64,000 nt of DNA from Aerococcus urinae (GTDB lineage Bacteria > Bacillota > Bacilli > Lactobacillales > Aerococcaceae): the NCBI RefSeq assembly GCF_001543175.1, contig NZ_CP014161.1, forward strand, positions 310,001 through 374,000. Reading direction: 5' to 3'. This document shows positions 1-7,442 of the stretch, one piece after another; the first letter of the stretch is position 1; the number at the start of each line of letters is the position of its first letter. Position numbers and translations under genes: made by a program. The notes beneath the pieces are model-generated. The model did no database searches, was not told where the DNA came from, and saw only the letters and a program-made list of their open reading frames with translations.

Positions 1-54
1 ACAGGCAAAGAGCAGACCGGTCATTAAGAGTAGGAGTAATTTTTTTATTGTCAT
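1..54 (-). CDS. Lipoprotein, N-terminus only (gene continues beyond window start)
   Basis: The minus strand reads an 18-codon start of a protein: Met-Thr-Ile-Lys-Lys, a run of leucines, then L-F-A-C at the window edge. This is a lipoprotein signal peptide with its lipobox, and Cys18 would be the lipidated residue. An AAGGAAGG ribosome binding site precedes two adjacent ATG codons (starts at 57 or 54); 54 gives the better spacing. It lies 18 bp after the ThrE-like pair on the same strand, so it may be the last gene of that operon. The mature protein is outside the window, so its function cannot be told. Confidence 0.6.
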   Translation of the reverse strand, partial: MTIKKLLLLLMTGLLFAC

Positions 55-72
55 CATGATCCTTCCTTATTT

Positions 73-570
73 TTAATGCTTACGGAATAAGGCCCGCACA
101 CGTTTACGGTTATCCCGGCGAATATACTTGGCTGAAGTGGTCCGGTTCCCTAGGTAACTGATACTAGAAACGGTAAAAATAGCTAAACCGATAGCCACAG
201 TACTCATAAAGGTCTCTAGCAATTGACTAGAAAACAAGTCAAAGTCGCGTTGAAAAAGATAGAGAGCAGTCCGGTAAAGTCCCCCACCAGGGACGATGGG
301 AATAAAACCCGGAATGAAAAACAAGGTCACTGGTTGGTGGAAACGATTGGCTGCCCACTGGGACATCGCGGCAATGACTAGGCTGGCCCAATAAGAGGAC
401 CAGACTGGAGTCGAACCCGCTAGGACCTGGGTGAAGTAGTAGGTTAACCAGCCAAACATCCCAATCAAGGAGACTTGGAAAATCATTCTTTTCGGTACCT
501 CAAAGACATAGGCGCAAAAAAAGCCTACGGTCAGTGAAAAAAAGGCATGGTAAAGAAATAAAGCAATCAT
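73..570 (-). CDS. Threonine/serine exporter family, small subunit (ThrE C-terminal half, YjjB-like)
   Basis: A 165-residue membrane protein with about five hydrophobic segments, matching in size and character the C-terminal half of ThrE (ThrE_2/DUF3815 family). Such proteins form an amino-acid exporter with a partner carrying the N-terminal half. A conserved-looking loop reads P-G-F-I-P-I-V-P-G-G-G-L-Y around residues 85-97, typical of the family. Its start overlaps the end of the upstream partner by 4 bp, implying translational coupling. The C-terminus is basic. Substrate (threonine/serine or another small metabolite) is inferred from the family. Confidence 0.8.
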   Translation of the reverse strand: MIALFLYHAFFSLTVGFFCAYVFEVPKRMIFQVSLIGMFGWLTYYFTQVLAGSTPVWSSYWASLVIAAMSQWAANRFHQPVTLFFIPGFIPIVPGGGLYRTALYLFQRDFDLFSSQLLETFMSTVAIGLAIFTVSSISYLGNRTTSAKYIRRDNRKRVRALFRKH

Positions 571-1355
571 ATAAAGACTCCTTCTAAGATAAGAAAGGCG
601 ATGATTGAACCCAGGGCTAGACTGCCCGCAGTGAGAAGGGCTTCCACTAAACGGGAAGAGCCGGCGATGAAATCCTCGTGGAAAAGGTCACGGACAGCGG
701 TGGTGAAGGGCGTTCCTGGCACTAGGGGCATGAGAGAGGCGATCACCACGGTTCCGCTGGCTAAATCAGGCCACAGATACATCTGAAATAGGTGGGGTAG
801 GAGAGTGACGACACTTGCTTGAATGACATTGGTAAAGAAAGTCCCAAAATTAAAGCGGTTACCAGCTAGAAATAAAAGCGCCAAGACTAGGCCATTAATA
901 GCTGCCGTTAAGCCTTCAAAGGGACCACCATCAAAAAGAAAGGTAAAGCAAAAAGTCATTCCCCATATTCCCAAGGCCGCACGGTTAGGATTATAGAGGT
1001 TACGTCCCGAACGAATGTCCAATAAGAGGGTATAAGTTTGGTCAATGTCTAGCTGACCTTGGACGAAATAATCAGTTATCCGGGTCACTTGCCCAATTTT
1101 ATTGAGATTATTGCTGTGGCTGGTGATCCGTTTCACCCCCATATAAGCTCCGCTCTCAAATTTAGGATCGTCGATAATGGCCAATAAATTGGTTGAAAAA
1201 GAACAGCCGACCGCAAAAGCCGCCTGGGAAAGACTAAGAATCTTATTCATGGTATCTTCTACCCGATAAGATTCTGCCTGACTTTCACACATAATTTGTC
1301 CGGCAAGTAAGGCTAATTCTAAGAGTTTTTTGACTTGCTGTTGCCCCATAGACAT
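567..1355 (-). CDS. Threonine/serine exporter family, large subunit (ThrE N-terminal half, YjjP-like)
   Basis: This 262-residue protein begins with a soluble region of about 120 residues typical of the DUF1212/ThrE N-terminal domain, including E-S-Y-R-V-E-D-T near residue 30, then has about five membrane segments. The domain resembles a hydrolase-like cytoplasmic module fused to half a transporter. Together with the overlapping downstream gene it makes a two-gene split ThrE exporter. The reading frame extends one codon further to a GTG, but the next codon is ATG, which I took as the start; an ATG three codons later is also possible. No terminator separates it from the HAD gene upstream on the same strand. 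Confidence 0.8.
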   Translation of the reverse strand: MSMGQQQVKKLLELALLAGQIMCESQAESYRVEDTMNKILSLSQAAFAVGCSFSTNLLAIIDDPKFESGAYMGVKRITSHSNNLNKIGQVTRITDYFVQGQLDIDQTYTLLLDIRSGRNLYNPNRAALGIWGMTFCFTFLFDGGPFEGLTAAINGLVLALLFLAGNRFNFGTFFTNVIQASVVTLLPHLFQMYLWPDLASGTVVIASLMPLVPGTPFTTAVRDLFHEDFIAGSSRLVEALLTAGSLALGSIIAFLILEGVFI

Positions 1356-1420
1356 CACTTTCTAATGGTATTTGCCCTTGTGCTTGGCAGAGGTGAAGTG
1401 GCCTGATCCGATTACTAGTA

Positions 1421-2257
1421 TCATTCTTTTAGTAAGTTAGCAATCACTTGGGCGACCCCATCTTCTTTGTTACTAGGTGCTAGGTAGTTTGCCTGGTTTT
1501 TGACCAATTGACTGGCATTAGCCATGGCATAAGAATATTTTACCGGGTGGAACATGGAAATATCATTATGAGAGTCGCCGATGGTGAGTATTTCATCGCT
1601 TTGATAGCCTTTAGACTGGGCGTAGGCCATTAAAGCATTGCCCTTAGTGGCATCACGCTGGGTAATTTCTAAATTATCAGGTCCAGAAGAAGAGACCGCT
1701 AATTCCGGATGACTATCAAAATGCTCAATAAATTGTTGGAGAATAGCATGGTCTTCAGAAAAGACCATGACTTTTAAGGCAGGCTCATTTTCTCCATTAA
1801 TATAGTCTTTAATATCACGGATATAATTGGTATCAAAGATAAATTGGGCCGCGCTTGCCATGGCCTTGGGATCGCCCTGGCTGATGGCTTTAATTTGGTC
1901 GGCGAAAGTTTCCGGATTATAGAGATAGTATTGGTTTTGGGTCATAATGGAATAATTAATGCTGTAATAGTTAAAGTAATCCAGCAGTTCACTAAGGAGT
2001 TGTCCGGAAAAATATTTTTGCTGGCTGGCTTGACCATTAATATCAGTAAAAACTGCCCCATTTAAATTAATCATCGGGCAGCGTAAGTCTTGCATATCTA
2101 GTAAAGGTTGGGCTGAGTGATATCCCCGTCCGGTAGCTACCATAAACTCAATTCCCTGGTCATTTAAGTCCAATATCGCCTGGCGGTTAGCATCAGAAAT
2201 GACATGGTGGTCATTGAGTAGGGTCCCATCCATATCAGTGACAAATAGTTTAATCAA
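1421..2257 (-). CDS. Cof-type HAD-superfamily phosphatase
   Basis: A haloacid-dehalogenase hydrolase of the Cof (IIB) subfamily. The N-terminal nucleophile motif is D-M-D-G-T-L-L, and the C-terminal acidic motif reads G-D-S-H-N-D-I-S-M. Family members dephosphorylate sugar phosphates, FMN or similar small phosphoesters in the cytoplasm. The start is notable: a strong AAAGGAGG site abuts the first ATG (position 2266) with no spacing, while a TTG three codons in (2257) has about 9 nt spacing and gives the typical family beginning M-I-K-L-F-V-T-D-M-D-G. I therefore prefer TTG. The substrate cannot be read from sequence. Confidence 0.85.
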   Translation of the reverse strand: MIKLFVTDMDGTLLNDHHVISDANRQAILDLNDQGIEFMVATGRGYHSAQPLLDMQDLRCPMINLNGAVFTDINGQASQQKYFSGQLLSELLDYFNYYSINYSIMTQNQYYLYNPETFADQIKAISQGDPKAMASAAQFIFDTNYIRDIKDYINGENEPALKVMVFSEDHAILQQFIEHFDSHPELAVSSSGPDNLEITQRDATKGNALMAYAQSKGYQSDEILTIGDSHNDISMFHPVKYSYAMANASQLVKNQANYLAPSNKEDGVAQVIANLLKE

Positions 2258-2330
2258 GTAAGTCATCCTCCTTTGTCAAAATCCGATTCTTTGCCCCTAG
2301 TATAGCAGAAGCGCCTCTGACTTCCCATTG

Positions 2331-3773
2331 TCATGGGTGAAAACGCAATCCCTTGGGAAAGAAGTTTTTAACGGTTCCTTGGACTTGTTTGCCGAAGCTA
2401 ATGACCATCCCTTGGTAAACTAAGAGGACCCAAGCTTGGTTGCCAGGATAAGCTAAGGTGAGGCCTTGGACATAATTTTTCCAATCATTGTAGCTGATTT
2501 CAATTTGAGGGTAAGTGGCTTTGGGGGCCAAGGCCATGGCCCACGCGTAGCTGGGTTGGAAGCGGTTTTTAAGTAAGCTTCCTAGGTGGAGACCCAGACG
2601 GAGACTGTGTAATTGATTGAGGGGACCCTCCACCAGCATCTGATAAGTAATGCCGGGGGGAAGGAGCCAAACCTGGTCGCCTTTAGCTACCAGCTCTCGA
2701 TGTTGGTAGTCCTCACTAGGGAAGTTTTGGCTAAGGGAAGCGAGATTTTTCCTTTCTTCTGGCTCTAATAAGCGGTAGGGTGAAGACTTAGCCTTACTTG
2801 CATGTTTTTTACCCTTCTTATGGCGGACCTTCTTAGTTTTCGCCACTACTTGGTCAGTATTAAGACTGTCTTTGGCTTTGAGGCGGGCAATAAAGTGGCC
2901 CTCGCCGATGGAACGATGAGGCCAAATTCTTACACAGGCGGAGAGGTCATAGTCAGATTGACTCCAGTCACTTCGTCCCCTAGAGATCGTTTCAGCAGGA
3001 AATTGATCAATCCATTCTAAGTCAAAGTCACCCTGGTCCAATAGCCAAGCAATAATCTCTTCGTTTTCCTCTGGGGAGAAGGTACAGGTGGAATAGATTA
3101 ATTGACCACCTGCTTTTAGCATCCGAACAGCTTGGCTCAGAATTTCCTTTTGTCGCTCTTGGCAGAGAAAAGGCGTTTCTTTGGTCCAGCCCTCACGAGC
3201 GGCTTGACTTTTAGTAAACATGCCCTCACCGGAACAGGGAGCATCAACTAGAATCTTATCGAAAAAGCTCGGAAAATAAGCAGCCAGACTCTCGGGGGCA
3301 TGGTTGGTCACGAGTGCGTTGGAAATGCCCATTCTTTCAATGTTTTCAGCTAAGATTTTGGCCCGCTTAGGAATAATTTCATTAGCGACCAAGAGCCCTT
3401 GACCCTGCATATCAGCAGCAATTTGGGTGGACTTCCCCCCTGGTGCGGCACAGAGGTCGAGGATTTTTTCTCCCGGCTGGGCTTGAACCACACTAGCAAC
3501 CGCCATGGCTGAGGCTTCCTGGCTATAGACTAGGCCGGCTTGATGGATGGGAGAGTTTCCGTCTACTTGGCCTAGATAACCCCATGGACTATAGGGACAG
3601 GGGGTTAAATCTTCTGATAAGTAAGACTGGCAAATGGCTTGGGCCTTGGCTTTTAGGGGGTTGATCCGAAAGGCTTTCTGGGCCTCTCCTTTATTAAGGG
3701 CGGCGAAGAAGTCAGCAGCTTCATCACCCAAGAGCTGGTTAAATTTATCGATAAATTCCAAAGCAAGCGACAT
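2331..3773 (-). CDS. rsmF: rRNA cytosine-C5 methyltransferase, NOL1/NOP2/Sun family (RsmF-like)
   Basis: A 480-residue S-adenosylmethionine-dependent RNA m5C methyltransferase. The methyltransferase core holds the SAM loop L-D-L-C-A-A-P-G-G-K-S-T (about residues 105-116), the catalytic D-A-P-C-S-G-E-G-M and the second-cysteine motif Y-S-T-C-T-F-S-P-E-E-N-E. A basic linker near residues 310-330 leads to a C-terminal RsmF/YebU-type RNA-binding region. By family it methylates 16S rRNA; the exact cytosine is not readable. A good site (AGAAAGGAAAA) precedes the ATG. Some Firmicute relatives modify several cytosines, so the symbol is by family resemblance. Confidence 0.87.
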   Translation of the reverse strand: MSLALEFIDKFNQLLGDEAADFFAALNKGEAQKAFRINPLKAKAQAICQSYLSEDLTPCPYSPWGYLGQVDGNSPIHQAGLVYSQEASAMAVASVVQAQPGEKILDLCAAPGGKSTQIAADMQGQGLLVANEIIPKRAKILAENIERMGISNALVTNHAPESLAAYFPSFFDKILVDAPCSGEGMFTKSQAAREGWTKETPFLCQERQKEILSQAVRMLKAGGQLIYSTCTFSPEENEEIIAWLLDQGDFDLEWIDQFPAETISRGRSDWSQSDYDLSACVRIWPHRSIGEGHFIARLKAKDSLNTDQVVAKTKKVRHKKGKKHASKAKSSPYRLLEPEERKNLASLSQNFPSEDYQHRELVAKGDQVWLLPPGITYQMLVEGPLNQLHSLRLGLHLGSLLKNRFQPSYAWAMALAPKATYPQIEISYNDWKNYVQGLTLAYPGNQAWVLLVYQGMVISFGKQVQGTVKNFFPKGLRFHP

Positions 3774-3954
3774 GGTTATTTTCCTTTCTGGCTTAATAAG
3801 TGCATATTACCATAGAATGCGCCGTGCTCCAATAAGATTTCAACAGACAAAGGCTCAGAAAATAAGTCGGCTTCTATGCTATAATTTAAAGTGTAAAATA
3901 ATAAAAAAATTTTCCGGTTAGAGGCTAGAATATGAATGAGGAGGAAGATTTTCC

Positions 3955-4977
3955 ATGTTTTTTATTGATACGTCACGCCATGGTCAAGCGGTTTATGATC
4001 CCATTGTGAACCAATCTTTGGATAATTATTTGATCAATGACCTAGCCCTGGAGGGCCACGGCTTAATTATGTATATTAATGCCCCCTGTGTCATTATCGG
4101 TAAAAACCAAAATGCCTATGCAGAAGTTGACCTGGACTATTTAGAAAAGAATGATATCACATTAGTCCGGCGTACGGGTGGTGGGGGAGCTGTTTATCAA
4201 GACTATGGGAACATTGTCTTTGAGAATATTGTCGTTGGTGATACCTCACATTATGGTGATTTTTCTTACTATGCCCAACCGATTATTGATGCCTTGACTG
4301 CTCTAGGAATTGAAGGCGTTCAACTCAAAGGCCGTAATGATATTGTGGTGGACGACTTAAAAATTTCTGGCATGTCCATGGTCAAGGTAGAAAACGCCTT
4401 GGCAGCTGGTGGGACCCTTTTATATGATTTGGATACCCAACAAGCGGGTCGGGTGCTGACCCCTAACCAAGATAAGTTGAAAACCAAAGGGGTCAAGTCA
4501 GTGGACAAACGAGTTTCTAACTTAAAACCGCTATTGCAGGGTGAGTTAGCTGACTTATCTACAGAAGCATTTAAGGAGGCCCTGCTTAAGGAGATCTTCC
4601 ATACAGAGGACTTGGATAGTATCCCACGCTATACCTTAACCGATGAGGACTGGGCGATTATTGACCAACGGGTGGCTGATTTTTATGGGAAGGATGAATG
4701 GAATTATGGGTCAAATCCTGGCTTCCATTACTATAAGACAGCTTATTACCTTGGGGTAGGAACCGTAGCTTTTAACTTTAATATTAATGATGGAGTTATT
4801 ACTGACTTCAAGACCTATGGAGATATGAGTTTTGGACAACCGGACCAAGTCGACCAAGCCATGATTGGAAAGACTTATGACCAAGCTGGAATTGCTGCAG
4901 GACTAAAAGCTGGCCACTACCAAGATAATATTGGCAAGCTTCCTATCGAGGACTTAGTCTCTCTTATCCTGAATTAA
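3955..4977 (+). CDS. lplA: Lipoate-protein ligase A
   Basis: A 340-residue ligase that activates free lipoate with ATP and attaches it to E2 or GcvH lysine residues. The signature V-R-R-T-G-G-G-G-A-V-Y-Q-D (about residues 71-83) is the conserved lipoyl-AMP binding segment, and G-R-N-D-I follows in the adenylate pocket. The C-terminal 90 residues form the LplA accessory domain. A GAGGAGG site lies upstream of the ATG. It is a single-gene unit that runs convergently into bioY and shares a terminator with it. No lipoylated complex genes are in the window. Confidence 0.92.
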   Translation: MFFIDTSRHGQAVYDPIVNQSLDNYLINDLALEGHGLIMYINAPCVIIGKNQNAYAEVDLDYLEKNDITLVRRTGGGGAVYQDYGNIVFENIVVGDTSHYGDFSYYAQPIIDALTALGIEGVQLKGRNDIVVDDLKISGMSMVKVENALAAGGTLLYDLDTQQAGRVLTPNQDKLKTKGVKSVDKRVSNLKPLLQGELADLSTEAFKEALLKEIFHTEDLDSIPRYTLTDEDWAIIDQRVADFYGKDEWNYGSNPGFHYYKTAYYLGVGTVAFNFNINDGVITDFKTYGDMSFGQPDQVDQAMIGKTYDQAGIAAGLKAGHYQDNIGKLPIEDLVSLILN

Positions 4978-4986
4978 TTATAAATG

Positions 4987-5029
4987 AAAAAAGTGTGACC
5001 AAGTTGATTAGCTTGGTCACACTTTTTTT
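4987..5029. terminator. Bidirectional terminator between lplA and bioY
   Basis: A perfect stem (AAGTGTGACCAAG pairing with CTTGGTCACACTT) flanked by an A-run on the left and a T-run on the right. It can end transcription from both convergent genes. Confidence 0.88.
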
Positions 5030-5582
5030 AGTCAAGTAAGTTTCTGCGTTTTAAGAGTGGACGTAAACGCAGGGCTAAGACAAAGGCCAGGGCACTTTTG
5101 AGGATTTCAGCCAGAATAAAGGGAGTGATCCCAATGGCTAAAAGTCCACCGATGGAAAGCCCCTTTCCCATATAGCTGTTTAAAATAAAGGCCATATAGA
5201 CAAAACCAATTGAATTGGTCACTAAGTAATTAATGACTAGGGCAACTAGATATTCTTTAGGCCCTGGATTGACTTGCTTAGCTAAATAGGTTGAAACCAG
5301 GCTAGCGGCAGCAAGAAAGCCAATAATAAAGCCAAAAGAAGGGGTTAGGACACTTTGGAAGCCTCCATGGAAGCCAGCAAAGAAAGGTAAGCCGATTAAT
5401 CCGCCCAATAAGTAGAGCAAGGTGGTAAGAAAGGCTTCCTTAGGTTTTAAAAATAGGGCAATTAAGTTAACTGCAAAGGTTTGTAGGGTAAAGGGAACAA
5501 TCCCAATCGGAATAGTTAACTGAGAAGCGATAACCAATAAGGCTATCATTAAAGCAATACGAGTTATTTCTTTGGTTTTCAT
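5028..5582 (-). CDS. bioY: BioY biotin transporter, S component
   Basis: A 184-residue membrane protein of about six hydrophobic segments. It matches BioY, the biotin-binding substrate subunit of an energy-coupling-factor transporter; G-I-V-P-F-T-L-Q-T-F near residue 25 and G-G-L-I-G-L-P-F-F-A-G near residue 60 are family hallmarks. No EcfA/EcfT genes are adjacent, so it presumably shares the general ECF module. The reading frame extends seven codons to a TTG, but the AAGGAG site lies within that extension and is correctly spaced for the ATG at 5582. The upstream gene birA uses or senses the same vitamin. Confidence 0.92.
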   Translation of the reverse strand: MKTKEITRIALMIALLVIASQLTIPIGIVPFTLQTFAVNLIALFLKPKEAFLTTLLYLLGGLIGLPFFAGFHGGFQSVLTPSFGFIIGFLAAASLVSTYLAKQVNPGPKEYLVALVINYLVTNSIGFVYMAFILNSYMGKGLSIGGLLAIGITPFILAEILKSALAFVLALRLRPLLKRRNLLD

Positions 5583-5685
5583 TTTTGTTTTCTCCTTATG
5601 CAAAGATCGATTAACAGGGCTTATGAGCCGCTGTCCCTATTAAGTAAGAAAAATTATCTTTGCTTAATAAGTTTTTTGCTTCTAG

Positions 5686-6669
5686 CTAGTCGCTAACGAA
5701 TTGTTGACTCCCAAAATGAATATTGGGGCTGAGCAGAGCATGGATGTTTCCTGCGCTATCTTCCACTAAGAGCTGGCCTTGTTCATTAATCCCTTTTATT
5801 TTTCCAGTTTTATTGACCTGGTTTTCTTGGTAGCTTACTTCTTTACCCAGACCCAGCAGGTGTTTCTTATAGGTATCTAGAAACTCACCTTGGGCAAAGT
5901 GGTGATGGTAGGTCATAAAACAATGGATAAGGTCAGCCAAAAATTGGTTAATATTAAAGTCTTTAGGCAATTCTTTTCCAAAAAAGGTCCCAGCAATTTC
6001 CCTAATATCAGCCACTTTAGACAAGTCACCGGCTAAATTTAAACCCAAACCGACGACAATATAAGACACACTAGGAATCTCTAAGTCAGAGACCATTTCG
6101 CAAAGGATTCCGGCTGCCTTGTGACCTTGGTAGAAGAGATCGTTAACCCATTTGACCTGGATGGGTTCAGCTAAGTAACTCTCCAAAGTGTCGATCACGG
6201 CACTGGCCGCTAAGAGGGTGTAGAGAGGCACTTCAGCTGGGCTAGAACAATTGGGCTTCAGAGCCAAACTGACATACAAGCCATCCTCTAAGGAAGAATA
6301 GAAGCTTTTCCCTAGACGTCCCTTTCCGGCAGTTTGTTTTTGACTAGCACAAAGAACCAAGTCATCTTGGTGTTGACTCTTATAGGCCTTGATATACTCA
6401 TTGGTAGACCCCACTTCATCTAAAAGAATGAGCTTCCACTTGCTTTTCTCTTGGTCCAGGTAATATGTCAATAAATTGTGATTTAGCCGTTGAGGTAGGG
6501 CCTGAATCTGATAGCCTTGCTTTCCCGATTCGATGATGAAGCCTTCCTTACGCAGACTTTCAACCGCCTTCCATACTGCATTACGGGAGAGGTTGAGTTG
6601 GTCGGCTAGGACCTGGCCACTAAGAGGCGCTACCATAAGCTGCCCTAAAACCGCTTGACTGGTTGTCAT
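5686..6669 (-). CDS. birA: Bifunctional biotin-protein ligase and biotin operon repressor
   Basis: A 327-residue class II BirA. Residues 1-60 form a winged helix-turn-helix, with L-N-L-S-R-N-A-V-W-K as recognition region. The central ligase domain carries A-G-K-G-R-L-G-K-S-F, the biotinyl-AMP loop, and K-W-V-N-D-L-F, with the lysine that contacts biotin. A short C-terminal SH3-like domain completes it. It biotinylates carboxylases and, by its DNA-binding domain, probably represses biotin uptake genes. It lies directly upstream of bioY on the same strand, 103 bp apart from the chosen bioY start. I saw no clear BirA operator in that gap. Confidence 0.93.
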   Translation of the reverse strand: MTTSQAVLGQLMVAPLSGQVLADQLNLSRNAVWKAVESLRKEGFIIESGKQGYQIQALPQRLNHNLLTYYLDQEKSKWKLILLDEVGSTNEYIKAYKSQHQDDLVLCASQKQTAGKGRLGKSFYSSLEDGLYVSLALKPNCSSPAEVPLYTLLAASAVIDTLESYLAEPIQVKWVNDLFYQGHKAAGILCEMVSDLEIPSVSYIVVGLGLNLAGDLSKVADIREIAGTFFGKELPKDFNINQFLADLIHCFMTYHHHFAQGEFLDTYKKHLLGLGKEVSYQENQVNKTGKIKGINEQGQLLVEDSAGNIHALLSPNIHFGSQQFVSD

Positions 6670-6856
6670 GCAAGTATCTTCCTTTCTGAATAATATTAAC
6701 GATTAGCTATAAGCATTTTATATTTTACAAAGATCAGAATAATTTTGTCAACTTATTTTTAAACAAGGGTGACGCAAGCGATAGGCTAACCATATCATTT
6801 TAAAGACCTCTTTGATCGTGTTAAAATGGGAATATAAGATAAAAGGAGGAAAAGTT

Positions 6857-7054
6857 ATGTCAGAAAAATTTGATCAAATTAAGGGTAAAGTCAAAGAAAC
6901 CGCTGGAAAAGTATTTGATGACAAAGAAACCGAAAACGAAGGCAAGACTGAAGACCTATCTGCCCAAGCTAAAGAAGCAGTTAACGATGTGAAGGACTCC
7001 GTAAAGGGAGCAGTTGATGGGGTTAAGAATAGCTTTTCAGACGACAAAGAATAA
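6857..7054 (+). CDS. CsbD-family small stress protein
   Basis: A 65-residue, highly charged, cysteine-free protein beginning M-S-E-K-F-D-Q-I-K-G-K-V-K-E-T-A-G, the classic CsbD opening, followed by alternating Lys/Glu/Asp/Ala typical of these general-stress proteins. Family members are soluble and induced by cell-wall or osmotic stress in several Firmicutes, but the molecular role is unknown. The frame continues 15 codons upstream without support. The AGGAGG site at 6844-6849 fixes the start at this ATG. It is monocistronic with its own terminator. Confidence 0.9.
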   Translation: MSEKFDQIKGKVKETAGKVFDDKETENEGKTEDLSAQAKEAVNDVKDSVKGAVDGVKNSFSDDKE

Positions 7055-7080
7055 GAAGTACAGATCAATTTATCATTTAA

Positions 7081-7112
7081 AAGAGGCTAGGATTTATCCT
7101 AGCCTCTTTTTC
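7081..7112 (+). terminator. Terminator of the CsbD gene
   Basis: Stem AAGAGGCTAGGA / TCCTAGCCTCTT with a short ATT loop region, followed by a T-run. Confidence 0.88.
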
Positions 7113-7201
7113 TTCCAGTTGCTATAGTTGGTCGAAGTGTCAGCGAGTTACGGTTATAGTATACGTAGCGGTCTTGCCTTCTGGCGCGGTTGTTGCACGC
7201 T
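7113..7201. other. Intergenic stretch leading into tandem hairpin repeats
   Basis: No convincing gene. The final 12 bases (7190-7201) on the minus strand read AGCGTGCAACAA, a copy of the short motif that also follows rlmH and the GT2-GtrA gene. Between the CsbD terminator and this motif I see only weak inverted repeats, possibly a decayed third copy of the hairpin units to the right. Confidence 0.4.
7190..7201 (-). repeat. Short post-gene motif, copy 1
   Basis: Minus-strand AGCGTGCAACAA; related copies are at 21058 (AGCGTGCGACAA) and 63342 (AGAGTGCGACAA). Confidence 0.4.
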
Positions 7202-7320
7202 CTAGTTGAGTTCGGAAGGGTGAGGGGATGTCCTTTCAGAAAAGTTGAACGATCAGCTTTGCTGATCGTTTCATCTTTTCTTCCAAGGAATCTCCCTCCC
7301 TGATCCTTTCTCACATCCTT
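7202..7320 (-). repeat. Long-hairpin repeat unit 1 (119 bp)
   Basis: The unit begins CTAGTTGAGTTCGGA and ends CTCACATCCTT; the next unit has the same two ends. The interior folds into a long imperfect hairpin: AGGG-GAGGGGAT, CCTT, AGAAAAG and ACGATCAGC pair in order with GCTGATCGT, CTTTTCT, AAGG, ATCTCCCTCCCT around a TTT loop at about 7258-7260. It lies downstream of the ClC gene's stop on that gene's strand. No protein is plausible. Confidence 0.7.
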
Positions 7321-7438
7321 CTAGTTGAGTTCGGACGCCAGACTTGAAGTCGCTTCAGAAAATTCCAACGCACAAATTTTTGTGCTTATGGTATTTTCCT
7401 CCAGCGATTCAAGTCTCTGACGGCGTCCTCACATCCTT
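7321..7438 (-). repeat. Long-hairpin repeat unit 2 (118 bp)
   Basis: The same end sequences as unit 1 (CTAGTTGAGTTCGGA and CTCACATCCTT) frame a different interior that again forms a long bulged hairpin: GACGCC with GGCGTC, GACTTGAA with TTCAAGTC, TCGCT with AGCGA, AAAATTCCA with TGGTATTTT, and GCACAAA with TTTGTGC. The arms share no sequence with unit 1, yet the fold and length match. It abuts the ClC stop codon region, 4 bp away. Confidence 0.72.
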
Positions 7439-7442
7439 ATTT

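Noticed and set aside
5583-5685. BirA operator between birA and bioY
   Set aside because: No inverted repeat of the TTGTTAAC/GTTAACAA type could be found there.
7099-7314. 71-codon minus-strand frame across hairpin unit 1
   Set aside because: It reads through a long palindrome and the CsbD terminator, has no family resemblance, and the structure explains the open frame.
7202-7438. CRISPR array
   Set aside because: Only two units of 118 bp with differing interiors and no cas genes; the repeated parts are unit ends, not repeats between spacers.
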